Counted from the stretch's first letter, positions 50,858 to 60,205 are shown. The stretch is 64,000 nt of DNA from Armatimonadetes bacterium DC (GCA_001442985.1 LDYB01000019.1:62001-126000), one strand, 5' to 3'. A program made the numbers and translations. The notes: a model not told the origin generated them from the sequence alone.

Positions 50858-50876
50858 CAGGGTATAATTTGCCCTG
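50858..50876 (+). promoter_or_regulatory. Promoter with overlapping inverted repeat of the PIN gene pair
   Basis: TATAAT (50863-50868) lies between arms CAGGG (50858-50862) and CCCTG (50872-50876). The pair of genes downstream thus has its own -10 box inside the mre operon, and the inverted repeat is placed for autoregulation. No good -35 box was found. Confidence 0.5.
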
Positions 50877-50889
50877 GAGGCAGGAGTGC

Positions 50890-51270
50890 ATGCGATTCTA
50901 CAGCGTCAAAGAGCGAAAAATGGTAGAGGTTCCCGATAGTGAGGTCAAGCCTGTGCGCTATGAGTGGAAGACGCGCTCAGGTAAGACAAGCGTGCGGTAT
51001 GCTCTGAAAGTGGCATACAAAGGACAAAGGTTCCACAAGTTTGTAGACGAAGCAACTTATCGCAAGTTTGCTCCAGCTGCTCCGGGGGCTCCCTTGGGGA
51101 CCTCACGAAAGAGTGCCGCATCGCCTTCCCGCTTAGACGAATTCTTCGCGCGCTACGAGGAGCGGGTCGGGGATGTATTCCGCAGAGCAGCAGCTCAGTG
51201 TGGTCTGGACTGGGATAAGATGGATGACGATGAACGAACTGCTTTCGTCGCTAAGTGGCTGGACGATTAA
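50890..51270 (+). CDS. Putative antitoxin paired with a PIN toxin
   Basis: The 126-residue protein begins at the ATG at 50890 after AGGAG. It is basic in its first third (SVKERKMVEVPDSEVKPVRYEWKTRSGKTSVRYALKV) and acidic at its end (DWDKMDDDERTAFVAKWLDD). No known antitoxin domain was recognised. It is called an antitoxin only from size and position: its stop overlaps the start of a PIN-domain gene (TAATG). By eye its codons are more AT-rich than the mre genes on either side, suggesting transfer. Confidence 0.5.
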   Translation: MRFYSVKERKMVEVPDSEVKPVRYEWKTRSGKTSVRYALKVAYKGQRFHKFVDEATYRKFAPAAPGAPLGTSRKSAASPSRLDEFFARYEERVGDVFRRAAAQCGLDWDKMDDDERTAFVAKWLDD

Positions 51271-51689
51271 TGCCTCAGCGCGTTGTGTTTGACTCGAATG
51301 TTATCATCTCCGCGATTGGATGGGGCGGCAAACCTCGTCAGTGCCTTTCTTTAGCACAAGATGGCAAAGTGCACGGACTAACTTGTTCCGCTATCTTGGA
51401 CGAAGTGCATCAAAAACTGATACAAAAATTGCGCTTTTCCACTGACAGGGCGCAGCGCTACATCGAAGCGCTACGCGAATTTCTTGAGGTAATCTCCACA
51501 ACAGGGGAGGTTAAAGGCGTTTGTAAGGACCCAAAGGATGAGGCGGTACTGGAATGTGCGGTGCTAGGTAAAGCATCTTACTTAGTCACGGGAGATAGGG
51601 ATCATTTGTTACCAATTCGCGAGTTTCGCGGCATCCTGATTGTATCGCCCGCAGAATTTTTGCGCATCCTGGAGAGTGACTCGACTTGA
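51270..51689 (+). CDS. PIN-domain ribonuclease, putative toxin
   Basis: The 139-residue protein fits the 'PIN family toxin component' group. Catalytic acids are visible: D7 in VVFDSNVIISA, E in SAILDEVHQK, D in CKDPKDEAVLECAV, and D in LVTGDRDHLLPI. PIN toxins cut RNA. The stop of the partner gene overlaps its start (TAATG) and its own stop overlaps the mreD start (TGATG), so the pair is inserted with translational coupling on both sides. It is likely more AT-rich than its neighbours. Confidence 0.85.
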   Translation: MPQRVVFDSNVIISAIGWGGKPRQCLSLAQDGKVHGLTCSAILDEVHQKLIQKLRFSTDRAQRYIEALREFLEVISTTGEVKGVCKDPKDEAVLECAVLGKASYLVTGDRDHLLPIREFRGILIVSPAEFLRILESDST

Positions 51690-52249
51690 TGTACGACCGT
51701 ATTCGCCCCTCGTGGATTGTGCGCCTTGCGCTCTGGCAGGGATGGGGCATCACCCTGCGAGTGGTGCTACTCATCCTGCTGGCAGAGGTGTTGCAAGGGG
51801 TGCTGGCGCCGCGCATTGCGATTGCGGGTGCTGTCCCGAACTTCCCCCTTGTGGCGCTGGCGTGCATCGCCATGCGCACGAACCCCACCCTCGCGGCGTG
51901 GGCGGGGTTTCTCTCAGGGCTTATTGAAGCAAGCCTGCAGAATCATCTGATAGGGAGCTTTATTGTCAGCCGTGTTCTCGCGTGCTATGCCACCGCCTTT
52001 CTGCCGATGACGCTCAACCCCCAGCGTCGCCTGAGCGCCGTGCTGGCGCTATTGATCCTCACAGCTCTGGCACAGGGGCTGCTCTACCTGTTTGCCCCCA
52101 GTGTGTTAGGAGGGGAGTTCGTGGAAACAAACCTCCGCGCGCTGGTGTATAATATAGGGATGGTGCTGCTGGCGTTCGGTATCTGCCGACGCTGGCTGCC
52201 CTTATCGTTGTTGGAGGATGACCGACGATATGGAACATTTAACCTGTAA
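51689..52249 (+). CDS. mreD: Rod shape-determining protein MreD
   Basis: The 186-residue protein has five or six membrane helices (VVLLILLAEVLQGVLAP, NFPLVALACIAM, AAWAGFLSGLIEASL, LSAVLALLILTALAQGLLYL, ALVYNIGMVLLAFGI) and the FLSGLI segment found in MreD. It is a membrane part of the elongasome. The ATG at 51689 overlaps the stop of the PIN gene, so its translation now depends on that gene rather than directly on mreC. Sequence conservation in MreD is low, so the position next to mreB and mreC counts. Confidence 0.8.
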   Translation: MYDRIRPSWIVRLALWQGWGITLRVVLLILLAEVLQGVLAPRIAIAGAVPNFPLVALACIAMRTNPTLAAWAGFLSGLIEASLQNHLIGSFIVSRVLACYATAFLPMTLNPQRRLSAVLALLILTALAQGLLYLFAPSVLGGEFVETNLRALVYNIGMVLLAFGICRRWLPLSLLEDDRRYGTFNL

Positions 52250-52281
52250 ACTGCTACAAAACAACGGGAGGAGGAACTGCA

Positions 52282-53568
52282 ATGTCGCAGACGATGCTCG
52301 CCGCTGAGCCGAAAAAACGACAGGAAGAAAGCAACGCCTATGCGATCGCGGTGCGCCAGCTTGAGGCGGCAGCACACTACCTGAACCTGGACCGTAGTCT
52401 ACTGGAGGTATTGAAGCACCCGCGCCGAGAACTCACCGTGAACTTCCCCGTCAAGATGGACGATGGCTCCGTGCGTGTCTTCACAGGCTATCGCGTCCAC
52501 CACAACCCCGCGCGCGGTCCCGCAAAAGGCGGAATCCGCTACCATCCCGAAGTCACCCTCGACGAGACCCGCGCCTTAGCGATGTGGATGACCTGGAAAT
52601 GCGCCGTCGTGAACATCCCCTACAGCGGCGCCAAAGGCGGCGTTGTCTGCGACCCCAAGCGGCTCTCCGTCCACGAACTGGAAAACCTCACCCGGCGCTA
52701 TATCACCGAGATTTCCATCATGATCGGACCCGAGTCCGATATCCCCGCGCCCGATGTCGGCACGAACCCGCAGGTGATGGCGTGGATTATGGACACCTAC
52801 TCCATGCATAAGGGCTACACCGTGCCTGCGGTGGTCACGGGCAAGCCGATTGCGATTGGCGGTTCGGAGGGGCGTCTCGAAGCCACAGGGCGAGGGGTGT
52901 GCGTGGTGGCGCACGAAGCGGCGAAAATGCTTGGCTTCACTCTGGAAGGGGCGCGCGTTGCCATTCAGGGCTTCGGGAATGTCGGCTCCGCCACCGCCAA
53001 GCTGATGCATCAGGCAGGCGCGAAGGTCGTTGCGGTCTCCGATGTGCGCGGCGGAATCTATAACCCGAATGGGCTGGACATCCCCAGCCTCCTGCACTGC
53101 GCAGGACGCGACGGCTGCCTGCAAGCCTACCGCGACGCGGAACTCATCACCAACGAGCAACTGCTCGAACTGGACTGTGATATCCTCGTGCCCGCGGCGT
53201 TACATGGCGTGATAACCGCCCGCAACGCGCCCAACATCAAAGCCCGAATCGTCGTGGAGGCTGCCAACGGTCCCGTCACACCCGACGCTGACGAAATTCT
53301 GGACGAAATGGGCGTGCTGGTCGTGCCCGACATCCTCGCCAACGCGGGCGGCGTGATTGTCTCCTACTTTGAGTGGGTTCAGGACCTGCAGGCGTTCTTC
53401 TGGGAAGAAGAAGAGGTCAACGCCAAGTTAGAGAAGGCGATGCGCAAGAGCTTCGCCCATGTGGTGCAGACCGCCGAACAGAACAAGGTCAACCTGCGCA
53501 TGGGCGCGTATATTATCGGCGTCAAGCGCGTCGCCGAAGCGACGACGATTCGCGGCATCTACCCATAA
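52282..53568 (+). CDS. gdhA: Glutamate dehydrogenase
   Basis: The 428-residue protein has the Glu/Leu/Phe/Val dehydrogenase pattern: GYRVHHNPARGPAKGGIRYHP, the catalytic lysine in MTWKCAVVNIPYSGAKGGV, GPESDIPAPDVGTN and the nucleotide loop AIQGFGNVGSATAKLMHQAG. It converts 2-oxoglutarate and ammonium to glutamate. The size fits the hexameric class of about 420 residues common in thermophiles. A GGGAGGAGG site precedes the ATG. Its 3' end overlaps the convergent glycosyltransferase gene by 47 bp. Confidence 0.95.
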   Translation: MSQTMLAAEPKKRQEESNAYAIAVRQLEAAAHYLNLDRSLLEVLKHPRRELTVNFPVKMDDGSVRVFTGYRVHHNPARGPAKGGIRYHPEVTLDETRALAMWMTWKCAVVNIPYSGAKGGVVCDPKRLSVHELENLTRRYITEISIMIGPESDIPAPDVGTNPQVMAWIMDTYSMHKGYTVPAVVTGKPIAIGGSEGRLEATGRGVCVVAHEAAKMLGFTLEGARVAIQGFGNVGSATAKLMHQAGAKVVAVSDVRGGIYNPNGLDIPSLLHCAGRDGCLQAYRDAELITNEQLLELDCDILVPAALHGVITARNAPNIKARIVVEAANGPVTPDADEILDEMGVLVVPDILANAGGVIVSYFEWVQDLQAFFWEEEEVNAKLEKAMRKSFAHVVQTAEQNKVNLRMGAYIIGVKRVAEATTIRGIYP

Positions 53569-54247
53569 CGCGCCACAACACCACCAGATCGCAGAGCGCA
53601 CGCCAGTACCGTCCGAACCCATATCGGGAACGACCGTACTGGCGTGCGCGATGGGAAACCACCACCTCTGCAACGGTGTACCCCATCCGATGCGTTAGCA
53701 CGGGCAAAAAACGGTGAAAATCACGCACCAGATAGGGGCGCAACGCTTCCATCACCTCCCGACGCATGCCCTTGAAGCCACAGTTGATATCGTGTAATGG
53801 CACGCCCGTCGTCCAGCGCAAAAGCGTGTTGAAGACCCAAGACGCCGCCCGCTTCACCCACCCATCCCGACGCGGACGACGCCAGCCCACCACCATCCCC
53901 GCGCCTTGCTGGAGCCTCTCCAGCATCGCTCCCATCGCCGAGGGGTCTTCCTGCAAGTCCGCGTCCAGCGTGAAGATATACTGTCCCTGCGCCTGAGCGA
54001 ACCCGCTGGCGTAGGCTGCCGTCTTCCCCAGCCGATGCGGATGCCGAACGGCGCGCACGCGCGAATCTGCTTCACACCACGCCTGAAGTTTCTCAGCAGT
54101 GTCGTCGGTGCTGCCGTCATCGACCAGAATCAGCTCCCACTCGTACCCCAGCGCATCCAGCACAGGCGGCAGCGTGTCCCGAAGCGCCTCCACATAGGGC
54201 GACTCGTTATGCATTGGCACAATCAAGCTCACTCCGGTGGAACCCAT
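53522..54247 (-). CDS. Family 2 glycosyltransferase (dolichol-phosphate mannose synthase-like)
   Basis: The 241-residue protein has the GT2 core: SLIVPMHNESPYVEALRDTL, ELILVDDGSTDDTAEKL, the DxD-type motif in FTLDADLQEDPSAM, and DINCGFKGMRREV before the C-terminal helix. Such enzymes make polyprenyl-phosphate sugars used by GT39-type transferases, and the neighbouring upstream gene is one of these. The two frames overlap by 19 bp. GTG at 54232 is an alternative start. The end overlaps gdhA in antisense. Confidence 0.9.
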   Translation of the reverse strand: MGSTGVSLIVPMHNESPYVEALRDTLPPVLDALGYEWELILVDDGSTDDTAEKLQAWCEADSRVRAVRHPHRLGKTAAYASGFAQAQGQYIFTLDADLQEDPSAMGAMLERLQQGAGMVVGWRRPRRDGWVKRAASWVFNTLLRWTTGVPLHDINCGFKGMRREVMEALRPYLVRDFHRFLPVLTHRMGYTVAEVVVSHRARQYGRSRYGFGRYWRALCDLVVLWRVMGRCRESSSLRRRA

Positions 54248-55803
54248 CGGTAGACCCGAAACACCTCCAGCGGCAAGCCGTACCCGAAGGCGAACGGCGC
54301 ACGCCCGCGCACCAGCGCATAATAGTACCCGCCCACCTCCGCATTCATCGTGTAAACCGCAGCCCCCAGGGGGTAGTAGCTCACGAGAGTGCCTGCGTAA
54401 TGGGCGCTGGTTTCAAAATCGGCTGGCAACCGCCCTTTGTAAGCCAGCTCCGGCACGAGAATCAGATCGCCCGGCTCCAGCCCTTCGCCGCTCGGCAGGA
54501 TTTTACGGAAGCCTGCCCGCTCTGCGTAAAACATCCAGCCCCATGAGCCTGCATACCAGACCCGCTCATGACCCCACATCGCTCGCGCGCGTGCCGCAAA
54601 ATCCCGATAAACCTGCGCATACTGATAGTCGCCCCAGAGAATCAGCAGACTCAACACCGCCTGCACACCAAGTATGGTACGGTGGAGCCTGCCCGGCGGC
54701 GCTCCACGCATCAGCAGCAACACCATCGGCACCAGCGCAAACAGCAGATGGCGCATCGCCTGAAACGGCACACCCCACACCGCGCCCGCCAGCCCGATTC
54801 CCAGCCACAGGCGCAGGAACCAGCCTGTTGCGTCTGAGCCTTGCGACGGAGCAGGGGAGAGAAGCGCCAATCCCAGCTGTGTGGCGCCCAGCGCCAGCCA
54901 GACCATCGCCTGCCAGTGGAACGGCTCGCTGGCGTAAAACGCGCGATGCCAGTACGCCAACCCCACAACGCCCAGCACGAGCAGTCCCGTTTGCCACAGG
55001 GGCAGGCGCCGACTCCACAGCACCGCCAGCCCTATCAGTGTGCTGGCGCCCAGCCCCACCACAGCGGGCAGCCACTTCGCCTCCCACGGCGCGCTTCCGC
55101 GACGCTCCTGCCACAGATAAAGCAGGTGCGGCTCGCCGTATACCCAGAAGTTATGCCCGCTCCAGAGCGTTATCGGCACCAGCGCCACAGCAAGCCACCA
55201 CACCTGCCGCCACGCACCTTGAAAGACTGCGTACGCCAGTGCGACCCCAACCCAGGAGAGCGCCGTATACTTCGCCAATCCCGCCAGCCCACCCAACAGC
55301 GCGCCCCAGAACAGCCAGCCACGATGGGCACGATGAATCCCTTCCACCCAGCATGCCAGCCCTGCCACAAACAACCCCAGAGCGGGCACATCGCGCATCA
55401 GATTCATGCCGGGCAAAACCGCAGGCGAGAGCAATACCCACGCCGCCGCCCAGCCCGCATACGACTCGCCCAGCCACCGCCACGCCAGCCGATAAACGCC
55501 CCACCCCAGCAACCCAGCAAACGGCATCAGCCATAAGTGAAGCCACCACTCCCGATAGCCTCCAAGCGCAATTGCAGGCGCCAGCCAGTAGCTCACCAGA
55601 GGGGGATTCGTGGTCGTTTCAAACAACGAGCGCGGCTCCGCAAGCCAGAAAAACTCCCCATCAAACGGACGCAGGGGGTTTTTCAACACCTGCGCCGCCA
55701 CATGCAACACAACTGTATCATCAATATGCACGGGCTTGGTGAGCAGCAGGAAAGCCGCGAGCAGCGCCGCCAGCCCCCACAAACCGCTCGCCCAAGCCCG
55801 CAT
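54229..55803 (-). CDS. GT39-like membrane glycosyltransferase
   Basis: The 524-residue protein has about ten membrane helices and the GT-C architecture of ArnT/PMT-type transferases: HIDDTVVLHVAAQVL with an acidic pair in the first loop, FETTTNPPLVSYWLAPA, and a C-terminal soluble domain. It probably moves a sugar from a polyprenyl-phosphate carrier to a protein or envelope glycan, with the adjacent GT2 enzyme making the donor. It follows the DJ-1/PfpI gene by 15 bp in the same direction. Confidence 0.8.
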   Translation of the reverse strand: MRAWASGLWGLAALLAAFLLLTKPVHIDDTVVLHVAAQVLKNPLRPFDGEFFWLAEPRSLFETTTNPPLVSYWLAPAIALGGYREWWLHLWLMPFAGLLGWGVYRLAWRWLGESYAGWAAAWVLLSPAVLPGMNLMRDVPALGLFVAGLACWVEGIHRAHRGWLFWGALLGGLAGLAKYTALSWVGVALAYAVFQGAWRQVWWLAVALVPITLWSGHNFWVYGEPHLLYLWQERRGSAPWEAKWLPAVVGLGASTLIGLAVLWSRRLPLWQTGLLVLGVVGLAYWHRAFYASEPFHWQAMVWLALGATQLGLALLSPAPSQGSDATGWFLRLWLGIGLAGAVWGVPFQAMRHLLFALVPMVLLLMRGAPPGRLHRTILGVQAVLSLLILWGDYQYAQVYRDFAARARAMWGHERVWYAGSWGWMFYAERAGFRKILPSGEGLEPGDLILVPELAYKGRLPADFETSAHYAGTLVSYYPLGAAVYTMNAEVGGYYYALVRGRAPFAFGYGLPLEVFRVYRWVPPE

Positions 55804-55818
55804 CGGGTTCCAGAAGGG

Positions 55819-56397
55819 CTATGCCTCGATTCGCACGCCCAGCACCTGCAGGAACTTCGCCAGCCAGTCGGGATGCGCCGGCCACGCAGGCGCAGTTACC
55901 AGCTTCCCGTCCACCACCGCCTTATCCACAGGAACCTCCTCGTAGTTCGCGCCTGCCAGAGTCAGCTCGGGTCCCACCGCAGGATAGGCGGTCGCGGTGC
56001 GCCCCTTCAAAACGCCTGCCGCAGTCAGCACCTGCAAGCCATGGCAGATCGCGGCGACAGGTTTGTCGTTCTCAAAAAAGTGGCGCACCATCTCCAGCAC
56101 CTTCGGGTCGCGACGGATATACTCCGGCGCGCGCCCGCCCGGAATCACCAGCGCGTCGTAATCCGACACACGAACCTCGTCAAACGAATAGTTCAGGGTG
56201 AAGTTATGACCCGGCTTCTCGGAGTAGGTCTGGTCACCTTCAAAGTCGTGGACCGCTGTGCGCACTTTCTGACCTGCACGCTTGCCCGGACAGACCGCAT
56301 GCACCTCCAGCCCGACCATCTGCAACGCCTGAAACGGAACCATGACCTCGTAGTCCTCTACGAAGTCGCCGACAATCATCAGCACCTTCTTCGGCAT
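55819..56397 (-). CDS. DJ-1/PfpI family protein
   Basis: The 192-residue protein has the fold's nucleophile elbow AAICHG (C118, H119), the acidic residue E14 in FVEDYEV and the [19 protein letters not shown] end. Members act as chaperone/deglycase-like or protease-like proteins in stress. A TATACT box (56432-56437 on the minus strand) and an AAGGAGG site precede the ATG. It starts the unit DJ-1-GT39-GT2 on the minus strand. Confidence 0.9.
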   Translation of the reverse strand: MPKKVLMIVGDFVEDYEVMVPFQALQMVGLEVHAVCPGKRAGQKVRTAVHDFEGDQTYSEKPGHNFTLNYSFDEVRVSDYDALVIPGGRAPEYIRRDPKVLEMVRHFFENDKPVAAICHGLQVLTAAGVLKGRTATAYPAVGPELTLAGANYEEVPVDKAVVDGKLVTAPAWPAHPDWLAKFLQVLGVRIEA

Positions 56398-56431
56398 CGT
56401 TGTACCCTCCTTAGGGGCAATCCCCTACAAG

Positions 56432-56506
56432 AGTATACCCGCCCATAACCCCCAGCGGCGCACCAAAACTTTCCCTGTGGACTTCCGTCTAAAATCGTGG
56501 TATACT
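56432..56506. promoter_or_regulatory. Divergent promoter region
   Basis: Two -10 boxes face apart: TATACT on the minus strand (56432-56437) for the DJ-1 gene and TGGTATACT on the plus strand (-10 at 56501-56506, with an extended TGn) for the Spy-like gene. No clear -35 boxes were seen. Confidence 0.55.
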
Positions 56507-56540
56507 ATGCATAGGGGGCACCCCCCAAGGAGGTTACACG

Positions 56541-57245
56541 ATGAAAAAGTTCTGGATTTTAGGTGGTCTTCTGGTCTTGATGAGCGGGCTTTCCGTATTC
56601 GCTCAGGAAGATGCACCAGGGAAAGGGCAGGAAGTGCCAGCAGAGGGGCGGGTTCAGCCTGCGCCTGCACCTGCGCCCCAGCGCGGGGATGTGCTGGCGC
56701 CTGCGAACCTCGCACGCGAACTGAACCTCACCGAAGAGCAACGCGCCCGCGTCGAGGGACTCTGGAAGCAGTATAACGACCGCAACGAGGCGCTCCGACG
56801 CGACACCTCGCTGACCCCCGAACAGCGCATGCAACGCATGGGACAGAATCGTCAGGAGTATGTGCGCCTCGTACGCTCCCTGCTCAACGAGGAGCAACTC
56901 AAGAAGTTTGAGCGACTTCTGGAAGAGCAGGCGCCCGCCTACGGCAGCATGGCCAATATGCGCTTCAGCCCCGAGCAGCTGGAGAAACTCAAGGAGATTA
57001 CCCAGCGCTACGCCAAACTCCGCCAGCAGATTGTCCAGGATCAGTCGCTGGACCCCAGCGCTCGCGCACGACGCCTGCAGGAAATCAATCAGCAAATGCT
57101 GCAGGAAATCCGCGACAAGGTGCTGACACCCCAGCAACGCGAACAGTGGGACAAAGCCCTGAAAAAAGACCAGAAAGCCAACGAGAAAGACAAAGAGGGC
57201 AAAGACTCCGGGAAGGAAGGGCAAAATCCGTCGGGCAACCCGTAA
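56541..57245 (+). CDS. Spy/CpxP-like periplasmic protein
   Basis: The 234-residue protein has a signal peptide (FWILGGLLVLMSGLSVFAQ), a Pro/Ala linker and a long helical region with repeated LTxEQ-type segments: ARELNLTEEQRARVEGLW, SLTPEQRMQRMGQNRQEYVRLVRSLLNEEQLKKFERLL, MRFSPEQLEKLKEITQRYAKLR and VLTPQQREQWDKAL. Spy-type chaperones hold unfolded proteins in the periplasm. A lysine/glutamate-rich, disordered tail ends the protein. An AAGGAGG site precedes the ATG. The identity of the family is moderate since the repeats are generic helical. Confidence 0.65.
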   Translation: MKKFWILGGLLVLMSGLSVFAQEDAPGKGQEVPAEGRVQPAPAPAPQRGDVLAPANLARELNLTEEQRARVEGLWKQYNDRNEALRRDTSLTPEQRMQRMGQNRQEYVRLVRSLLNEEQLKKFERLLEEQAPAYGSMANMRFSPEQLEKLKEITQRYAKLRQQIVQDQSLDPSARARRLQEINQQMLQEIRDKVLTPQQREQWDKALKKDQKANEKDKEGKDSGKEGQNPSGNP

Positions 57246-57252
57246 GTGTGCT

Positions 57253-57285
57253 GCGGTAGGGTAGGGGAGAACCTTACTCTACCGC
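57253..57285. terminator. Bidirectional hairpin between convergent genes
   Basis: GCGGTAG plus GTA pair with TAC plus CTACCGC, with one G-T pair, to form an 11-bp stem with an 11-nt loop. It lies between the ends of the Spy-like gene and the DUF4230 gene. There is no T-run. Confidence 0.55.
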
Positions 57286-57935
57286 TGAAATTCTACCTCC
57301 ACCTCTTCGAACCCCAGCGAGCGCAAGAGTTCTGTCAGGCGTTCCTGAGCGTTCCGCTGTGCCAGTTCCATCAGCTCGCCCTTAAGAGCGGCTTCCCGCG
57401 CCTCCTCAATCGCCTGCTGACGCGCGCGGGTTTCAATCTCCTTATCGGGCTGGAACACCAGCCAGCCCCGCTTGCGGTCATAAACCTTTGTGTGCGCCTC
57501 GTTGAGGCTCACATGCAGCAGGCGCGGCGGTGGGAGTTGCAAGCGCACACGCTTGCCTTCTACCTGAATTTGTTCAGGCTTCAGCTCGGCGAAGTCAATC
57601 CCTGCCACCGCCTCCGCGCGAGCAATCAGCAGCACGCGCTCGCCCGCCAGCCACACGGGTAAGCCATTGCTCGCCTCCACTTCGATGATGTGGTTTGTAA
57701 TCTGGCGCGCGGTCTCAAGGCGATTCAGTCGCTGCAGGTGCGACACAATCACCGTCGGGCTGGGATGCGTGTGATACACCGTTGCGGTCAGCCCGCTCCA
57801 GCCGCGCCGAATCGCTTCCCGCAGGGCAGGACCCAGCAGCGCACTGAGCAACAGCACCGCAATCGCGAGCCACAGCAGCCGCCCTCCTCCCGCCAGAGCC
57901 AGCGCCTTCACGCGGCGCCACAGAAGCATTCCCAT
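57279..57935 (-). CDS. DUF4230 membrane-anchored protein
   Basis: The 218-residue protein has one N-terminal membrane helix (LLWLAIAVLLLSALLGPAL), then a beta domain with the DUF4230 pattern (VSHLQRLNRLETARQITNHIIEVEA, LLIARAEAVAGIDFAELKPEQIQVEGKRVRLQLPPPRLLHVSLNEAHTKVYDRKRGW), and a helical C-terminus (AIEEAREAALKGELMELAQRNAQERL) ending with a LLRSLGFEEVEVEF tail. The function is unknown. It is the last gene of the ftsH operon on the minus strand. Confidence 0.85.
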   Translation of the reverse strand: MGMLLWRRVKALALAGGGRLLWLAIAVLLLSALLGPALREAIRRGWSGLTATVYHTHPSPTVIVSHLQRLNRLETARQITNHIIEVEASNGLPVWLAGERVLLIARAEAVAGIDFAELKPEQIQVEGKRVRLQLPPPRLLHVSLNEAHTKVYDRKRGWLVFQPDKEIETRARQQAIEEAREAALKGELMELAQRNAQERLTELLRSLGFEEVEVEFQR

Positions 57936-57959
57936 ACCCTCAGTATACCGCAGGCGGGG

Positions 57960-58250
57960 CTACTCACCCAGCAGGTGGGCGGCAATCTGTGCCCACTCCG
58001 ACTCAAAATCGCCACTAAAAGGCGGCTTGCTGGCGCGGCGATACCAGTAGTGCGCATTCCCAATATCGCCCTCTTTGCGATGGAGGTAGGCATGCACCCA
58101 CGCGCTTTCGGGGCTGGGGTCGTTCTGCACCAGCTGGTGGGCGCGCTCCCAGTCGCCCTTTGCCTCATACCACAGCGCCTGCAGGGGAACTGAAAGCCCT
58201 GCAGGCGGTTGCGGGTCGTTCAGGGTGGCACGGAACTCTTCCAGACGCAT
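57960..58250 (-). CDS. Small TPR-like protein of unknown function
   Basis: The 96-residue protein is acidic and helical: ALWYEAKGDWERAHQLVQNDPSPESAWVHAYLHRKEGDIGNAHYWYRRASKPP resembles two tetratricopeptide-like helices. No signal peptide or catalytic motif is present. It lies 11 bp after ftsH and 24 bp before the DUF4230 gene in the same direction. It may be a partner of either, but that is only suggested by position. Confidence 0.7.
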   Translation of the reverse strand: MRLEEFRATLNDPQPPAGLSVPLQALWYEAKGDWERAHQLVQNDPSPESAWVHAYLHRKEGDIGNAHYWYRRASKPPFSGDFESEWAQIAAHLLGE

Positions 58251-58261
58251 AGAGTCGCCTC

Positions 58262-60205
58262 CTAACTGGGCGCGGCGCGCGGCTTGAGCGATTTCTTCGC
58301 AGGCGCCGACTCAGGATGCGCCTCCGCTTCGGTTTCCGAGGGGGGCGCGGGCGTCGGCTCGGGTGCAGGCTCTGCTGTTTGCGCGCCCTGACCTTCCTCA
58401 CCATGGAGCAGCGCCAGAAACTCCTCGCGATTCAGATGCTCGCGCTCCAACAGCACCTGCACAATCCGATCCATCGTCTCGCGACGCTGGCTCAGAATCT
58501 CCTTCGCGCGCTGGTAGCACTGCTCGATAATGCGACGCACTTCCTGGTCAATCTCGTAAGCGATCTGCTCACTGTAGTTGCGATCTTCCATCAGGTCGCG
58601 CCCAAGGAACGGGCTGCCGTGTCGGCGTCCGAAGGTGAGCGGACCGAGTTTCTCGCTCATGCCGAACTCGGTGACCATCGCGCGTGCCAGCTCGGTGGCG
58701 CGTTTCAGGTCGTCCTGCGCGCCCGTGCCTACCTCGCCGAACACAATCTCCTCGGCGACACGCCCGCCCAGCAGCGCGGTAATCCGATCCAGAAGCGCCG
58801 ATTTTGTATACAGGTAGCGGTCGCGTTCGGGCATCTGAATCGTGTAGCCGAGCGCCATCCCGCGCGGCAGAATGGAGATTTTATGCACCGGCTCTGCTTC
58901 AGGCAGCAGCTCGCCCACCAGCGCGTGCCCCACCTCGTGGTACGCCACCACAAGGCGCTCTTTTTCGTCCACCACGCGGCTGCGCCGCTGGGGTCCTGCA
59001 ATCACGCGATCGATGGCTTCCTCAAACTCATCCATCGTGATACGGGTCTTGTTGCGTCGCGCCGCCAGCAGCGCCGCCTCGTTCACCAGATTGGCGAGGT
59101 CTGCTCCCGTGAAGCCGGGCGTGCGCTTCGCCAGCACCTCCAGATTCACATCAGGCGCCAGCGGTTTGCCTTTGGTGTGAACTTCCAGAATCTTCTTACG
59201 CCCCTCCACATCAGGCGGGTCGACCACGATATGGCGGTCAAACCGTCCGGGGCGGAGCAGGGCAGGGTCCAGAATGTCGGCGCGGTTTGTGGCGGCAATC
59301 ACGATAATGCCCTGATTGGGGTCAAACCCGTCCATTTCCACCAGCAGCTGGTTGAGCGTCTGCTCGCGCTCGTCGTGTCCGCCGCCCAGCCCTGCGCCGC
59401 GCAGGCGCCCCACGGCGTCAATCTCATCGATGAAGATGAGAGCAGGGCGGTTCGCTTTGGCGGTCTCGAACAGGTCGCGCACGCGCGCCGCGCCGACGCC
59501 CACAAACATCTCCACAAAATCGGAGCCGCTGATGTGGAAGAACGGCACGCCTGCCTCGCCCGCCACCGCACGCGCCAGCAGTGTCTTGCCGCAGCCGGGC
59601 GGACCCAGCAGCAATACACCCTTGGGGATTTTCGCGCCCAGCGCCTGATACTTGCGCGTGTTTTTGAGGTAATCCACAATCTCGGCGAGCTCCTGCTTCG
59701 CTTCGTCTACGCCCGCCACATCGTCAAAAGTGACGCGGGGGATGCTCTCGTTGTAGCGCTTCGCGCGCGCCTTACCGAACGAGAACGCCTGATTGTTGCC
59801 CGCCTGCGCGGAACGCATCAACAGGAACCAGATTAGCCCCCCGAAAATCAGAATCACCAGAAACATCCCCAGCAACTGGCTCAGATAATCGGGTGTGCGC
59901 GCTTCGGGGGCAAAACGCACGCTGATTTTCGCATCGAGCATCTTCTGAACAAGGGCATCGCGCGTGGAGCCAGCCGGCGGCAACGAAGCGTAAAAGCGCG
60001 TGCCGTCCTTGAAAGTCCCTGTCAGACGGTCGCCCTCCGCTACCGCCTCCTGAATCGTGCCTTGCTCAATCGCATGCACCAGCTCGGTGTAGCTCAACTC
60101 GCGCGCACCCAGAGGCTGCAGATGGCGCAGGTAGTTCATCAACAGAAGCACCATCAGTACAAGCCCCACCACAGTCACGAAGGTACGGATATTTCGGCTC
60201 AACAT
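58262..60205 (-). CDS. ftsH: ATP-dependent zinc metalloprotease FtsH
   Basis: FtsH degrades membrane and regulatory proteins. The 647-residue product has two N-terminal membrane helices (about 8-25 and 110-130), the AAA domain with [18 protein letters not shown] and the second region of homology, and the zinc motif HEVGH of the M41 protease with a downstream acidic ligand. The C-terminal 50 residues are Pro/Glu/Ala-rich and extend past the usual end. A GGGAGG site precedes the ATG. The gene is divergent from the peroxidase gene. Confidence 0.95.
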   Translation of the reverse strand: MLSRNIRTFVTVVGLVLMVLLLMNYLRHLQPLGARELSYTELVHAIEQGTIQEAVAEGDRLTGTFKDGTRFYASLPPAGSTRDALVQKMLDAKISVRFAPEARTPDYLSQLLGMFLVILIFGGLIWFLLMRSAQAGNNQAFSFGKARAKRYNESIPRVTFDDVAGVDEAKQELAEIVDYLKNTRKYQALGAKIPKGVLLLGPPGCGKTLLARAVAGEAGVPFFHISGSDFVEMFVGVGAARVRDLFETAKANRPALIFIDEIDAVGRLRGAGLGGGHDEREQTLNQLLVEMDGFDPNQGIIVIAATNRADILDPALLRPGRFDRHIVVDPPDVEGRKKILEVHTKGKPLAPDVNLEVLAKRTPGFTGADLANLVNEAALLAARRNKTRITMDEFEEAIDRVIAGPQRRSRVVDEKERLVVAYHEVGHALVGELLPEAEPVHKISILPRGMALGYTIQMPERDRYLYTKSALLDRITALLGGRVAEEIVFGEVGTGAQDDLKRATELARAMVTEFGMSEKLGPLTFGRRHGSPFLGRDLMEDRNYSEQIAYEIDQEVRRIIEQCYQRAKEILSQRRETMDRIVQVLLEREHLNREEFLALLHGEEGQGAQTAEPAPEPTPAPPSETEAEAHPESAPAKKSLKPRAAPS

